From contig NZ_MJUX01000011.1 in assembly GCF_001927245.1 (NCBI RefSeq), positions 61,519 through 125,518 on the forward strand: a DNA stretch of 64,000 nt, given 5' to 3'. Origin of the DNA: Acuticoccus yangtzensis (GTDB taxonomy: Bacteria > Pseudomonadota > Alphaproteobacteria > Rhizobiales > Amorphaceae). Position numbers and translations under genes: made by a program. The notes under the pieces are model-generated. The model did no database searches. It saw only the letters and a list, made by a program, of their open reading frames with translations, and was not told the origin of the DNA. Positions 37,589 through 46,345 of the stretch are shown in pieces; position 1 is the stretch's first letter; each line of letters opens with the position of its first letter.

Positions 37589-38014
37589 TCCCCTGCCGCG
37601 CGCTCCCCGCCTCGCGACTTGGTCAGCGGGGCTGGCGGGCGCGAGCGCATGCGCGGCGCGAAGCGGTCAGGATGCGGCGGCGTGGCCGGTCGGAAGCTGC
37701 ACCGCCTTCGCCGCCCGCACCGCGACGGCGACAGCGCGCGGGCAGCGGCACCGGGCCGCGCGGCGCAGGCGACCGGCACGGGGAGGAAAGCACCCACCGG
37801 CAAAACGCCAAGCGGGGGCGCGTCCGGTGGGACACGCCCCCGCTTGGCCCCCGCGTGTCGCAAGGGTGGCAAATAAAGTCGGCCGCGGCGAAACGCTGCC
37901 GCGGCCAAGTCGCTCCCACGGGGACGGGTCAGCGCTGACGAGACGCTGGAGGTGTGGGAGAATTCGTGCGCTCACCGGGCCCGCCGGACAGGTCCGCGGG
38001 TCCGGCAGAGGCCG
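37589..38014. other. Convergent intergenic region with a long hairpin
   Basis: 426 bases between the dehydrogenase and the binding-protein gene. Apart from the 40-base palindrome at 37808-37847, I see no gene. Confidence 0.5.
37808..37847. terminator. 18-bp stem hairpin between convergent genes
   Basis: The arm CCAAGCGGGGGCGCGTCC and its complement GGACACGCCCCCGCTTGG (one mismatch) are separated by four bases. No T-run follows, so it may be a rho-independent-like terminator without a U-tract or an extragenic palindrome. Confidence 0.55.
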
Positions 38015-39256
38015 TCATCCGCAGGTCGGCGTGTCGCGGCCCGGACGGCCCATCGCGTCGAACTTGTCCTTCGGCATGCCCAGCGTCTGGTTCACGCCGT
38101 CCACCTTCTTCACCACCTCGGTGGCAAGGCTGCCGTCGTCCTTCTCCACCACCTCGATGACGAAGTTCGAGCCGATCGCCTGGCGGTTCTCGTCCAGCGT
38201 GATCTTGCCGTTGGGTGCGTCCAGCTCGATGCTGGAGAGGCAGGCACGGAACTCGGGGTCGCCGCCGCCCAGTTTGCCGTCCACCTCGTCGAGGCAGGTC
38301 AGCGCGGCGGTGGTGGCGTTATAGTAGTTCGTGGCGAGCAAGGAGGGGCTGGCGAACCGCTCCTCGGGCGGATAGGCGTCCTGGTAGGCCTTCACGTATT
38401 CCTGCCACTTCGGGTCGTCCCAGGTGTCGGCCTGGCCGGAGGACGCCGGGGTGCCGATGAGGGCCTGCTTGGCCGAGCCCTTGGAGTTCAGCACCGTGCC
38501 GTCCACCATGATGGTGCCGCCGATGAGGTTCGCCTCGCCGCCTGCCTGCTGATACTGGGTGAGGAAGTTGACCGCATCGCCGCCGCCGAGGCCGAGATAG
38601 ATCGCGTCCACGTCGTCAGGCAGCGCGGCGATCACCGAGGCGAAGTCCTTGGTACCGAGCGGCACCCAGAAGCGCTCGACGATCTCGCCCCCCGCATCGC
38701 AGAATTCCTTCGCGAAGCCGAGGAAGTTGGTGTGGCTGAAGGAATAGTCCTCGGCGACCGAGGCGACGTATTTCCAGCCCTTCTCGTTCGCCACGTAGGA
38801 GCCGAGGCCGACGCCCCACTGCGCCCCGTCCATGTTGAAGCGGAAGTAGTTCTCCGACGGATTGACGTAGGTGGTCTCCTGCGCGCCTGACGCCGCGTCG
38901 ATGATCGTCACGTCGGGATAATTCTTGGCGAGATCGCGCACGGCGATGCCCTCGGAGCCGGACAGCGGGCCGATGACGAAGTCGACCTCGTCCTGCTCGA
39001 TCAGCTTGCGTACGGCGCGCACGGCGGAATCGGGGCTGGCGTCCGTCGGGGCGAGGACATATTCGATCGGCCGGCCGGCGGCTTCCTCGTTGTGCTGCTT
39101 CAGGGCGAGCTTGAAGCCGCGCATCCCGTCCTCACCCAGCACGGTGTAGGTGCCTTCCAGCACCGCGGTGACACCGATCTTGATGGGGTCCTGCGCCATC
39201 GCCGCGCCGGATGCCAGGATTGCCGAAACGGCGACGGTCGTCATGAGCGTTCGCAT
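38015..39256 (-). CDS. ABC transporter substrate-binding protein, branched-chain amino acid type
   Basis: 413-residue periplasmic protein of the LivJ/LivK-like type I fold. The signal peptide is MRTLMTTVAVSAILASGAAM with cleavage near AMA-QDP; there is no lipobox. The mature start DPIKIGVTAVLEGTYTVLGE and VDFVIGPLSGSEGIAVRDLA are typical, with binding-site-type segments ATNYYNATTAALTCLDEVDG. Ligands of this broad family include amino acids, amides, urea and aromatic compounds. No permease is adjacent; the only matching LivHMGF set in the window is at 57.3-62.4 kb on the same strand, so pairing with it is plausible but unproven. Confidence 0.9.
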   Translation of the reverse strand: MRTLMTTVAVSAILASGAAMAQDPIKIGVTAVLEGTYTVLGEDGMRGFKLALKQHNEEAAGRPIEYVLAPTDASPDSAVRAVRKLIEQDEVDFVIGPLSGSEGIAVRDLAKNYPDVTIIDAASGAQETTYVNPSENYFRFNMDGAQWGVGLGSYVANEKGWKYVASVAEDYSFSHTNFLGFAKEFCDAGGEIVERFWVPLGTKDFASVIAALPDDVDAIYLGLGGGDAVNFLTQYQQAGGEANLIGGTIMVDGTVLNSKGSAKQALIGTPASSGQADTWDDPKWQEYVKAYQDAYPPEERFASPSLLATNYYNATTAALTCLDEVDGKLGGGDPEFRACLSSIELDAPNGKITLDENRQAIGSNFVIEVVEKDDGSLATEVVKKVDGVNQTLGMPKDKFDAMGRPGRDTPTCG

Positions 39257-39439
39257 CGAAAATCACTCCCTGTCATTTATTGGGCCGCTCGGCTCGGCTG
39301 GCGACCTGGCGATCAGACTGCGACCAGGCGTTGCAGGTCGTCATCCCTCGCAGTCTCAAAAACAGCAAAGCGGAACCATCCAAACCTGTTTTGCCGGGAC
39401 GCACGTTTCGACGCTTGCCAAAGCACTGAACCGCGGACT

Positions 39440-40381
39440 ATGCGACTCCGGAGCGAACGGGCGGGGGACCTGTTGGAAATCTTGAAGGTTCTCGGCGACC
39501 CGGTGCTGCCGGTCTACGCCATCATCGCCATCGGCTACTTGCTGGGCCGGCGGCGCATCGTCTCGGTGCCCGAGGCGCGCAGCCTCAACCGATTGGCGTT
39601 GACGCTGTTTCTGCCTCTCCTCATCTTCGGCCTCATCAACAACACCCCCATCACCGCGTTCGACCCCGTGCCGGTGCTGGCCTATCTGGGCGCCGAGCTC
39701 GTCCTCTTCGCGGCCGGCATCGTGGTCCTGCGCAAGATGTTCGGGCTCGGGCCGGGGGAGTCGGCGCTCGTCAGCTTCTCGGGCGTGTTCAGCAACACGG
39801 TGATGCTGGTGCTGCCGATTTCCGTGCTGCTCTATCCGCCGGATCAGCTCCTCCCCATCACCGCGGTAGTGATGCTGGATTCCACGCTGACCTTCGCCGG
39901 CATCATCATGGCGCTGCAGATCATCCGCCTCGGCCATGTGACGCCGCTGGGGGTGCTGACGATGGTGGCGCGCTCGCCGCTCCTGATCGCCATCAGCCTC
40001 GGCATCGCGTTCAACCTCCTGGGGGTGACGATCCCCCACCCGGTCGTCACCTTCATCGAGTTCAATGGGCGGGCGGCCCCGGCGCTCGCACTCTTCGCGC
40101 TCGGCGTCGTGCTGTCGCAGACGAAGATCACGCTGGAGATGCCGGTCGTCATCTTCACCATCGTCAAGTGCGCGGTGTTTCCGCTGACGGTGTGGGCCGG
40201 GCTGGCGCTGCTGGCGCCGGCCTCGCCGGGTGCGCCGCTCTTCGTTCTCGCCTCGGCGGGGCCTGCGGGCGCGATGGCGTTCAGCCTCGCCCTCCTCTAC
40301 GACGTGAAGACCGACAAGATCACGCAGATCATCCTCGTGACCAACGTCCTGTCGCTCCTCAGCCTGTCGCTGCTGGCCTGA
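39440..40381 (+). CDS. AEC-family auxin-efflux-carrier-like transporter
   Basis: About 313-residue inner-membrane carrier with eight to ten predicted helices in two five-helix repeats. VYAIIAIGYLLGRRRIVSVP opens the first repeat, followed by FSGVFSNTVMLVLPISVLLY and a C-terminal SAGPAGAMAFSLALLYDVKT. Bacterial AEC proteins such as MdcF and MleP-type carriers move carboxylic acids. TTG 39473, four bases after GGGGGA, may be the real start; ATG 39440 is used conservatively. It is divergent from the binding-protein gene across about 180 bases, which suggests joint control. Confidence 0.88.
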   Translation: MRLRSERAGDLLEILKVLGDPVLPVYAIIAIGYLLGRRRIVSVPEARSLNRLALTLFLPLLIFGLINNTPITAFDPVPVLAYLGAELVLFAAGIVVLRKMFGLGPGESALVSFSGVFSNTVMLVLPISVLLYPPDQLLPITAVVMLDSTLTFAGIIMALQIIRLGHVTPLGVLTMVARSPLLIAISLGIAFNLLGVTIPHPVVTFIEFNGRAAPALALFALGVVLSQTKITLEMPVVIFTIVKCAVFPLTVWAGLALLAPASPGAPLFVLASAGPAGAMAFSLALLYDVKTDKITQIILVTNVLSLLSLSLLA

Positions 40382-40430
40382 ACGCTCGGCTGGGCACGGC
40401 GGCCGGGCGCGGCGGGCGGGCGCGGGCGCT

Positions 40431-41981
40431 TCAGCCGAGCGCGTCCAGCACCGCGGCGGTGGTGGTGACGGCCGACACGTTCTGCAGCGCATAGTCGATC
40501 GACGCGCGGTGCCAGTCGGCGTTCATCGTCGCGCAGGCGTCCTCGGGCACGATCATGAGGTAGCCCTTGTCGGCGCCGGTGCGGGCGGTGTGCTCCACGC
40601 TCATGTTGGTCCAGGCGCCGCAGGAGATCAGCGTGTCGCGCCCCTCCGCCTTCAGGATCGTTTCCAGCCGCGTGCCCTCCCACGCGCTCATCCGGCATTT
40701 CTCGACGATGTAGTCGCCCGGCCGCGCCTCCAGCCCCTCCACGGGCGCCGCGCCCCACGAGCCGCGCACCAGGGCGTTTTCCGACACCAGCCCCTCGAAC
40801 AGCGGCGCGTTCATGGTGACGCCGACCGCCCCCTCCTCGACGATGAACCACACGAAGATGACGGGCACGCCCAGCGCCCGGCAGCGCTCGGCGAGGCGGG
40901 CGGCGTTTTCGATCGCGCGCTGCTCGCGGCAGTGGGCGGGCGCGCCGGAGGCGGCGAAGGCGCCGCCCTCGCTGATCGCGTCGTTCTGCATGTCCTGGAT
41001 GATCAAGGCGCAGCGGGCGGGGTCCAGAGCGCCGGCCCCCGCTTCGGCGGGCGCGGGGCGGTCCACGCGCTCCGGGCGGGTGCGCATGAACGGCTCGCTC
41101 CGGGGGCCGACCTTCACGGGGAGCGTGTAGAGCGAGGTCGACGCGGTGACGTAGAGCGTGCGCCAGTCCGGCCCGCCCCAGTGGAAGTTGGCCGTGTTCT
41201 CCGGGATCGCCACGCGGCCGATGTGCCGCCCGTCCGGCGCATAGACCCAGATGCCCCCCGGCGCAGTGACCCAGACGTTGCCGTTGAAGTCGCACTTCAT
41301 CCCGTCCGGCACGCCGGGCTTCAACGAGTCCTTGATGCCGGACGCGAACATGCGGCCGCGTGACAGCCGCCCGTCAGCACCGACGTCGAACACGCGGATG
41401 TTGGTCTGCTCGGTATCGTTCACGTAAAGCCGCGACTCGTCGGGCGAGAAACACAGCCCGTTGGGCATCGTGAACAGCGTGCGGTCGACGAGGAGTTCCG
41501 GCTCTGCCATCCCCGGCTTAACGCGGTAGACGCCTTGGAAGCCCAGTTCGCGCGGACGCTCGACCCCGAAGCCCGCCATGCGCCCGTACCAGGGATCGGT
41601 GAAGTAGATCCAGCCGGAGGCGGACACGATCACGTCGTTAGGGCTGTTCAGCTCGCGCCCCTCGAAGTGGGAGGCGAGAACGGTGCGCGTACCGTCGGCG
41701 GAGATGCGCACCAGCGACGATGTCGCGTGCTCGCAGACGATGAGCGCCAGGTCCGCGTCGAAGGTCTGGCCGTTGCCCTTGTTGGTGCCGCGCTTCACCT
41801 CGGTAATCGACCCGCCGGACGCACGGCGGCGCACGTCGCCCGGAATGTCCGAAAAGAGCAGGTAACCATCCGGGTGCCAGACGGGGCCCTCGGTGAACTG
41901 GAAGCCCGAGCCGACCTGGCGGACCGGGGCGTGCTCGTCGACGAGGGCGCGGAAGGCGGGGGTCAGCGCGTCGTGGGCCAT
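40431..41981 (-). CDS. SMP-30/gluconolactonase-like domain fused to isochorismatase-like cysteine hydrolase
   Basis: 516-residue two-enzyme fusion. Residues of about 15-310 are a six-bladed SMP-30/gluconolactonase propeller with metal-ligand motifs FTEGPVWHPDGYL, ELNSPNDVIVSASG and KPGVPDGMKCDFNG. After an Ala/Pro-rich joint, residues 325-516 are a cysteine hydrolase with the triad Asp in CALIIQDMQND, Lys in IVEKCRMSAWEGT and Cys in LISCGAWTNMSVEHTAR. The first domain would open a lactone and the second would hydrolyse an amide or similar bond. It is the last gene of the minus-strand cluster and lies 10 bases after the lactonase gene. No signal peptide is seen, so it is cytoplasmic. Confidence 0.88.
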   Translation of the reverse strand: MAHDALTPAFRALVDEHAPVRQVGSGFQFTEGPVWHPDGYLLFSDIPGDVRRRASGGSITEVKRGTNKGNGQTFDADLALIVCEHATSSLVRISADGTRTVLASHFEGRELNSPNDVIVSASGWIYFTDPWYGRMAGFGVERPRELGFQGVYRVKPGMAEPELLVDRTLFTMPNGLCFSPDESRLYVNDTEQTNIRVFDVGADGRLSRGRMFASGIKDSLKPGVPDGMKCDFNGNVWVTAPGGIWVYAPDGRHIGRVAIPENTANFHWGGPDWRTLYVTASTSLYTLPVKVGPRSEPFMRTRPERVDRPAPAEAGAGALDPARCALIIQDMQNDAISEGGAFAASGAPAHCREQRAIENAARLAERCRALGVPVIFVWFIVEEGAVGVTMNAPLFEGLVSENALVRGSWGAAPVEGLEARPGDYIVEKCRMSAWEGTRLETILKAEGRDTLISCGAWTNMSVEHTARTGADKGYLMIVPEDACATMNADWHRASIDYALQNVSAVTTTAAVLDALG

Positions 41982-41991
41982 CGCCGCCGCC

Positions 41992-42840
41992 TCAGGCCGG
42001 GAACCATTGGCGCTGCGGCACGCTCTCGCGCACCGGCCCCGGCACCGCCATGTCCAGCCGCCCGGCGATCTGCCCGCCCTCCACCTTCGCCGGCTTGTCG
42101 TGCACCGGCAGAAGGAACTTCGAGCCGGACAGCAGCTTCTTGATCGCCGCCTTCTCCTGCCGCTTCGTGGTGGAGTGGTTGCCGGTCACGCGCGGCTCGT
42201 TGGCGTTGATCTCCATGTAGGGCCGCACGACCTGGTCGTTGATGTCGTAGATCACGTCGCCGCAGATGGTGGCGCGCCCCTCCGCGGTCTCGACGTGGAT
42301 GTTCATCGATCCCTCCGTGTGCGCGCCCGCCCAGTCGAGCGTCACGCCGGGGATCAGCTCCACCTCGCCGGTCAGCTCCGTGTCCTCGAACCTCAGCGCG
42401 CCCGGCGTGTGCAGCCGCTCGATCAGGTGCTGGATGTCGGGCTTGGGATATTGCGGGTGCATCAGCCCGGAGACGGAGTGTTCCAGCTCGCGCCGGTTGA
42501 CCACCACCGTGGTGGACATCGGAAAGTGGTCGTCCTTGCCCGCGTGGTCGATGTGAAGGTGGGTGTGGCAGAGGTAGCGGATGTCGCCGGGCTTCAGACC
42601 GTGGCGGGCGAGCTGGTTCTCCACCTGGTGCTCGTGAAAGGACAGGCCGCGCATGCCCAGCGTTTCCATGATCGCGTTGTCGCGAAAGCCGGTGTCGACC
42701 AGCACCGGATAGGTGCCGCCGAGGATGAGGAAGCCGTAGGTGTAGACGCGCCGGGTCTGACCGCAGCCGCGCCCGAGGACCAGGAAGGACGACTCCACCT
42801 CGATATCGCCATAGTCGAGCACTTTGATTTCGAGCGCCAT
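41992..42840 (-). CDS. N-acyl homoserine lactonase family metallo-beta-lactamase-fold hydrolase
   Basis: 282-residue dinuclear zinc hydrolase. The metal motif is CHTHLHIDHAGKDDHFP, with further ligands in DWAGAHTEGSMNIHVE and ATICGDVIYDIND. The family includes AiiA-type quorum-quenching lactonases but also many general lactonases. Given that the next gene encodes an SMP-30-type lactonase fusion in an apparent degradation cluster, a catabolic lactone substrate is at least as likely as a signal molecule. Confidence 0.88.
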   Translation of the reverse strand: MALEIKVLDYGDIEVESSFLVLGRGCGQTRRVYTYGFLILGGTYPVLVDTGFRDNAIMETLGMRGLSFHEHQVENQLARHGLKPGDIRYLCHTHLHIDHAGKDDHFPMSTTVVVNRRELEHSVSGLMHPQYPKPDIQHLIERLHTPGALRFEDTELTGEVELIPGVTLDWAGAHTEGSMNIHVETAEGRATICGDVIYDINDQVVRPYMEINANEPRVTGNHSTTKRQEKAAIKKLLSGSKFLLPVHDKPAKVEGGQIAGRLDMAVPGPVRESVPQRQWFPA

Positions 42841-43000
42841 CCGCCTCCCCCTTCATCCGCCGGGGTCGCGCGCCCCGTTGATGGGAAGGCTAACAAGGCA
42901 CCAGAAGGCCCGCACCGGCGCGGGGAGCAAAATCAGACGACAGGGTAAGGGTCCGGTGGCCGCGGCGGACTGGGGCGCCGCGGCGGCGTCGTGGCGCCGG

Positions 43001-43270
43001 TCAGAGGGTGAGGTCGTCCAAGAAGGTGGCGGCGAGACCGGGGTCGGCGTCGCCGGGGTTCGTCCATTCCGGGGTGTGGGCCGCATCCTCGCCGAAGGTG
43101 CCGCGCTTCAGCGTGATGTTGGAGAGGCTGTGCGCGCCGGGGAGCCGGTCCATGGCGCTCTCGTTCCAATCGGCGTCGACGATCACGCCGCCCTGCTGCG
43201 CGCCGCCGTCCCCGCCGCCCGTGCCGTCGCCGAAGAGCGCGCCACCGCCGTCGAACCATCGTCCCGTCAT
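43001..43270 (-). CDS. Small Gly/Asp-rich protein of unknown function
   Basis: 89-residue protein that I do not recognise. The N-terminal part is Gly-rich (GGGALFGDGTGGGDGGAQQG); the second half reads DADWNESAMDRLPGAHSLSN and then ITLKRGTFGEDAAHTPEW. ATG 43270 has a near-perfect GGAGGG seven bases upstream, which is strong support for translation. It sits between the amidohydrolase and the lactonase genes on the same strand, 30 bases from the former. No membrane segment or signal is seen. Confidence 0.6.
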   Translation of the reverse strand: MTGRWFDGGGALFGDGTGGGDGGAQQGGVIVDADWNESAMDRLPGAHSLSNITLKRGTFGEDAAHTPEWTNPGDADPGLAATFLDDLTL

Positions 43271-43300
43271 CACCGAACCCTCCGATCGATGACGCAGAAG

Positions 43301-44182
43301 TTAGATGCGATAGACGCGCTCGGCCGTGACGCGGAACACGTTCGCGCGTTCGTCTTCGGAGAGCGCCTCCGCGGCGTCGGTGAATGCGCCGATGAGGCTC
43401 TTATAGTCGCACCACAGCTTCTCGATCGGGAAGTTGGAGCCGTAGAGGCAGCGCTCGGCGCCGAACAGCTCCACCGTTTCGAGGAGCGCCCAGCGCACGT
43501 TCTCCGGATCGTTGCGGCGGATGAAGGTGCCGAAGCCGGACACCTTGGAGACGACGTTGGGCCGCTCCGCCAGCCGGCCTATCTCGCGCTTCCAGAACGA
43601 CTTGCCCTGCGCGGACGGGTCCTCCGGCATCCCCGCGTGCTGCAGCACGAAGGTCACGTCCGGCGCCGCGTCCACCAGCTTCAGCGCCGCCTCCACCTGG
43701 TGCGCGAAGATCTGCAGCTCGAACAGGAAGCCGTAGCGCGAAAGGTGCTGCACGTTGGCGATCAGCCGGTCCGACCCCACCACGTCCGGCCCGCTGGCGA
43801 AGCGGTAGAGCGGGTTGGTGTGGTGGTGCATCTGGTGGCGCACGCCGCGCATCAAAGGATAGGCGGAGAGGCGTTCCAGGTCGCGCTGCGCATCGTCCTG
43901 CAGCATGTTGACGTAGCCGGTGATGGCGTGTGGCCAGCCCGCCTCGCCTGCGACGCGCGAGACCCAGGCGACCTCGTCCTCGAACCAGTTGGGCGACCAG
44001 TTGGCCTGAACATAGACCGACTTCTCGACCCCCGTCCCGGCGATGTCGGCGAGATATTCGGCGATGAGATAGTCGCGCTTGACCGCATCATAGGGGCCGA
44101 AGATGCGCGGCACGGTCGGCCCCAGGAGCCACGGCAGGTCGGCCCGCCGCCAGATGTGGTGATGCGCGTCGATGATCCTCAT
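43301..44182 (-). CDS. Amidohydrolase family protein (amidohydrolase_2 type)
   Basis: 293-residue TIM-barrel metal hydrolase. The first metal site is MRIIDAHHHIW; further signature segments are GVEKSVYVQANWSPNWFEDE, MRGVRHQMHHH, DVTFVLQHAGMPED and a C-terminal ERCLYGSNFPIEKLW. The family includes 2-pyrone-4,6-dicarboxylate lactonase-like, aminocarboxymuconate decarboxylase-like and L-fuconolactonase-type enzymes; the specific substrate is unknown. Its ATG overlaps the stop of the VWA gene by four bases, tying it to the Mo-hydroxylase maturation genes. Confidence 0.9.
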   Translation of the reverse strand: MRIIDAHHHIWRRADLPWLLGPTVPRIFGPYDAVKRDYLIAEYLADIAGTGVEKSVYVQANWSPNWFEDEVAWVSRVAGEAGWPHAITGYVNMLQDDAQRDLERLSAYPLMRGVRHQMHHHTNPLYRFASGPDVVGSDRLIANVQHLSRYGFLFELQIFAHQVEAALKLVDAAPDVTFVLQHAGMPEDPSAQGKSFWKREIGRLAERPNVVSKVSGFGTFIRRNDPENVRWALLETVELFGAERCLYGSNFPIEKLWCDYKSLIGAFTDAAEALSEDERANVFRVTAERVYRI

Positions 44183-45318
44183 GCCGCCCTCGATAGGTCC
44201 AGAATTTGCGCCGCGATCCGGCTGGGGGACGAGCCGTCGCCCAGGTGCGCCAGCATCGGGCGGATCGCCATCAGCGCCGCGGTGCGCGGCTCGTAGTTAG
44301 GGTCGGCCGCGAGCGGGGTCAGCCACATCACCGCCCAGGCGAGGCGGGACAGCCGCTCCATGGCGCCGATGAGCACGTCCGGCTCGCCGCGCTCCAGCCC
44401 GTCCGACAGCACCACCACGGCGGCCCCGCGCGCGAAGCCGGCGAAGCGCGGAACGGCGAGGAAGGCGGCCAGCGCGTGGCCGAGGCGGGTGCCGCCGTCC
44501 CAGTCGGCGACGGCGGCGGAGGTTGCGGCCAGCGCGGCCGCCTGGTTGCGGCGATGCATGGGCCGGGTGATGCGGGTGAGGCGCGTGCCGAGGGTGAAGA
44601 TTTCCGCCCTCTCGGCGCTGCGGGCCAGCGTGTGGGCGAAGCGGAGCGCCGCGTCGGTCTGCGCCGCCATGGATCCGGACACGTCGATCAAGAGGAGCAC
44701 GCGGCGTTGGCGGGTGCGGCGCTTCAGGCGCGGCAGGCGGACCACTTCACCGTCGCGCCGCACGGCATCGCGCAGTGCGCGGCGCATGTCCGGCCGGCCG
44801 CCGCGGCGGCTGGGGGCGAGGCGGCGGGAAGTGCGGCGCGGCAGGCGACCCGGCGCGGCGCGGCGGAAGCGGCGCAGCGCCTCGGCTTCGGAAAGGTCGG
44901 CGAAGGCGCGGCCGGTCAGCACCTCGGCGCCGGTGGCCTCGCCGCCCGCCTCGGTCATCTCTTCGGGCTCCACCAGCTCGGGCGGGCCGTCGTCTGGCTC
45001 GGTGACCTCCGGTTCCTCGTCGGAGGTGGTGGCGGCGGCAAGTGTCTGGCCCAGGAAGTGAGCCCGGTAGAGAGCGTCGAACTCCGCGCGGCGGTCCGGC
45101 GGCGGGGCCAGTGTGGCGACGGCGGCGGCGTGGATGTCGGCCATGCAGCGGGGTCCGAGAAGGCCCACGGCGGCGACGAAGGACTGCGTCTGCTCCGGCG
45201 CGACGGGGAAGCCGTGCCGCCTCAGCCGCGCGGCGAAGGTGACGAAGGGGCGCGCGCCGTCCGGCAGCCGCTCGGCCTCAGCCACGCCGCCCCCTCCCCG
45301 CGCCCGTCGTCGCGCCAT
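44179..45318 (-). CDS. CoxE-like von Willebrand factor A domain protein
   Basis: 379-residue VWA protein of the CoxE family, which works with the CoxD-type ATPase in maturing molybdenum hydroxylases. The MIDAS motif is VLLLIDVSGSMAAQTD, preceded by the Arg-rich VRLPRLKRRTRQRR typical of the family, with GGTRLGHALAAFL and VVVLSDGLERGEP forming the rest of the metal site. An acidic stretch (DEEPEVTEPDDGPPELVEPE) lies at about 105-125. It is 33 bases after the MoxR gene and overlaps the amidohydrolase gene. Confidence 0.9.
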   Translation of the reverse strand: MARRRARGGGGVAEAERLPDGARPFVTFAARLRRHGFPVAPEQTQSFVAAVGLLGPRCMADIHAAAVATLAPPPDRRAEFDALYRAHFLGQTLAAATTSDEEPEVTEPDDGPPELVEPEEMTEAGGEATGAEVLTGRAFADLSEAEALRRFRRAAPGRLPRRTSRRLAPSRRGGRPDMRRALRDAVRRDGEVVRLPRLKRRTRQRRVLLLIDVSGSMAAQTDAALRFAHTLARSAERAEIFTLGTRLTRITRPMHRRNQAAALAATSAAVADWDGGTRLGHALAAFLAVPRFAGFARGAAVVVLSDGLERGEPDVLIGAMERLSRLAWAVMWLTPLAADPNYEPRTAALMAIRPMLAHLGDGSSPSRIAAQILDLSRAA

Positions 45319-45351
45319 CGCCGTTCGCGCGGCTCCTCACGCGACGGTCCC

Positions 45352-46233
45352 TCACGCGACCGCCTCGGCGATCATCCCGTCCAGCCGGCCCGACAGGAAG
45401 GCGAGGTCGTCCTGGTCCTTCAGCGCGACGCCGATGGCGCGGCGGAAGGCGGCGGGCCACGGATTGCCCTGCGCGTGCAACAATGTGGCGGCCTCCGCCC
45501 ATTCCACCGTCTCGGCGATGCCGGGCGCCTTCGCCAGCGGCTCGGCCCGCAGCGCGGTGACGGCGGCCACCACACGGTGCGCCGTGTCCCGCGCCACGGT
45601 GGAGGCGCGCATCATCACGATGTCCGCCTCGCGCGCGGCGTCCGGATAGTCGATCCAGTGGTAGATGCAGCGGCGGCGCAGCGCCTCGTGCAGCTCACGC
45701 GTGCGGTTGGAGGTGAGGATCACCACCGGCGGCTCTGTCGCCCGCACGGTCCCCCGCTCGGGGATGGAGATGGTGAAATCGGACAGGAATTCGAGCAGGA
45801 AGGCCTCGAACTCGTGGTCGGCGCGGTCGATCTCGTCGATCAGGAGCACCGTGTCGCGCGGGTGGCGCAGCGCCTCCAGCATCGGACGGGAGATGAGGTA
45901 GTCGTCGGCGTAGATGTTCACGTAGGCATCGCCCGCCTGGCGGATGGCGAGCATCTGGCGCGGGTAGTTCCACTCATAGAGTGCGGCAGCCGAATCGATG
46001 CCCTCGTAGCATTGCAGGCGCAGAAGTTCTCGCCCCAGGATGGAGGCGACGGCCTTCGCGGCCTCGGTCTTGCCGACACCGGGCGCGCCTTCCAAGAGCA
46101 GCGGCTTGCCGAGCGCCAGCGCCAGATAGGCCGCGGTCGCGAGGTCGTCCCCGGCGAGATATTGCGCGTCCCGCAGCGCGTCGGCGAGCCGGTCCGGCGT
46201 GTCGATCCCGGCGATGGAGCGGTTGACGGCCAT
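45352..46233 (-). CDS. CoxD-like MoxR AAA+ ATPase
   Basis: 293-residue AAA+ ATPase. Walker A GAPGVGKTEAAK, Walker B VLLIDEIDRADHEFEAFLLE, sensor 1 VVILTSNRTRELHEALRRRC and the YEGIDSAAALYEWNYPRQML segment are those of CoxD. In CO dehydrogenase CoxD helps complete the active site; in other Mo hydroxylases such pairs serve as maturation chaperones. ATG 46233 is preferred over 46263. It lies directly after the C-terminal half of the split Mo subunit, supporting service to that enzyme. Confidence 0.92.
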   Translation of the reverse strand: MAVNRSIAGIDTPDRLADALRDAQYLAGDDLATAAYLALALGKPLLLEGAPGVGKTEAAKAVASILGRELLRLQCYEGIDSAAALYEWNYPRQMLAIRQAGDAYVNIYADDYLISRPMLEALRHPRDTVLLIDEIDRADHEFEAFLLEFLSDFTISIPERGTVRATEPPVVILTSNRTRELHEALRRRCIYHWIDYPDAAREADIVMMRASTVARDTAHRVVAAVTALRAEPLAKAPGIAETVEWAEAATLLHAQGNPWPAAFRRAIGVALKDQDDLAFLSGRLDGMIAEAVA

Positions 46234-46345
46234 CAGCGCGCCCTGAACCTCGTGCCCCTGCACACGCCCGCGGCTCCGCCCATGCGCCTGCGCGCGCCTG
46301 TCACGCCCGCAGCGGTCTCAGGCGTGCCGATCGCCCCCGCCCCGG

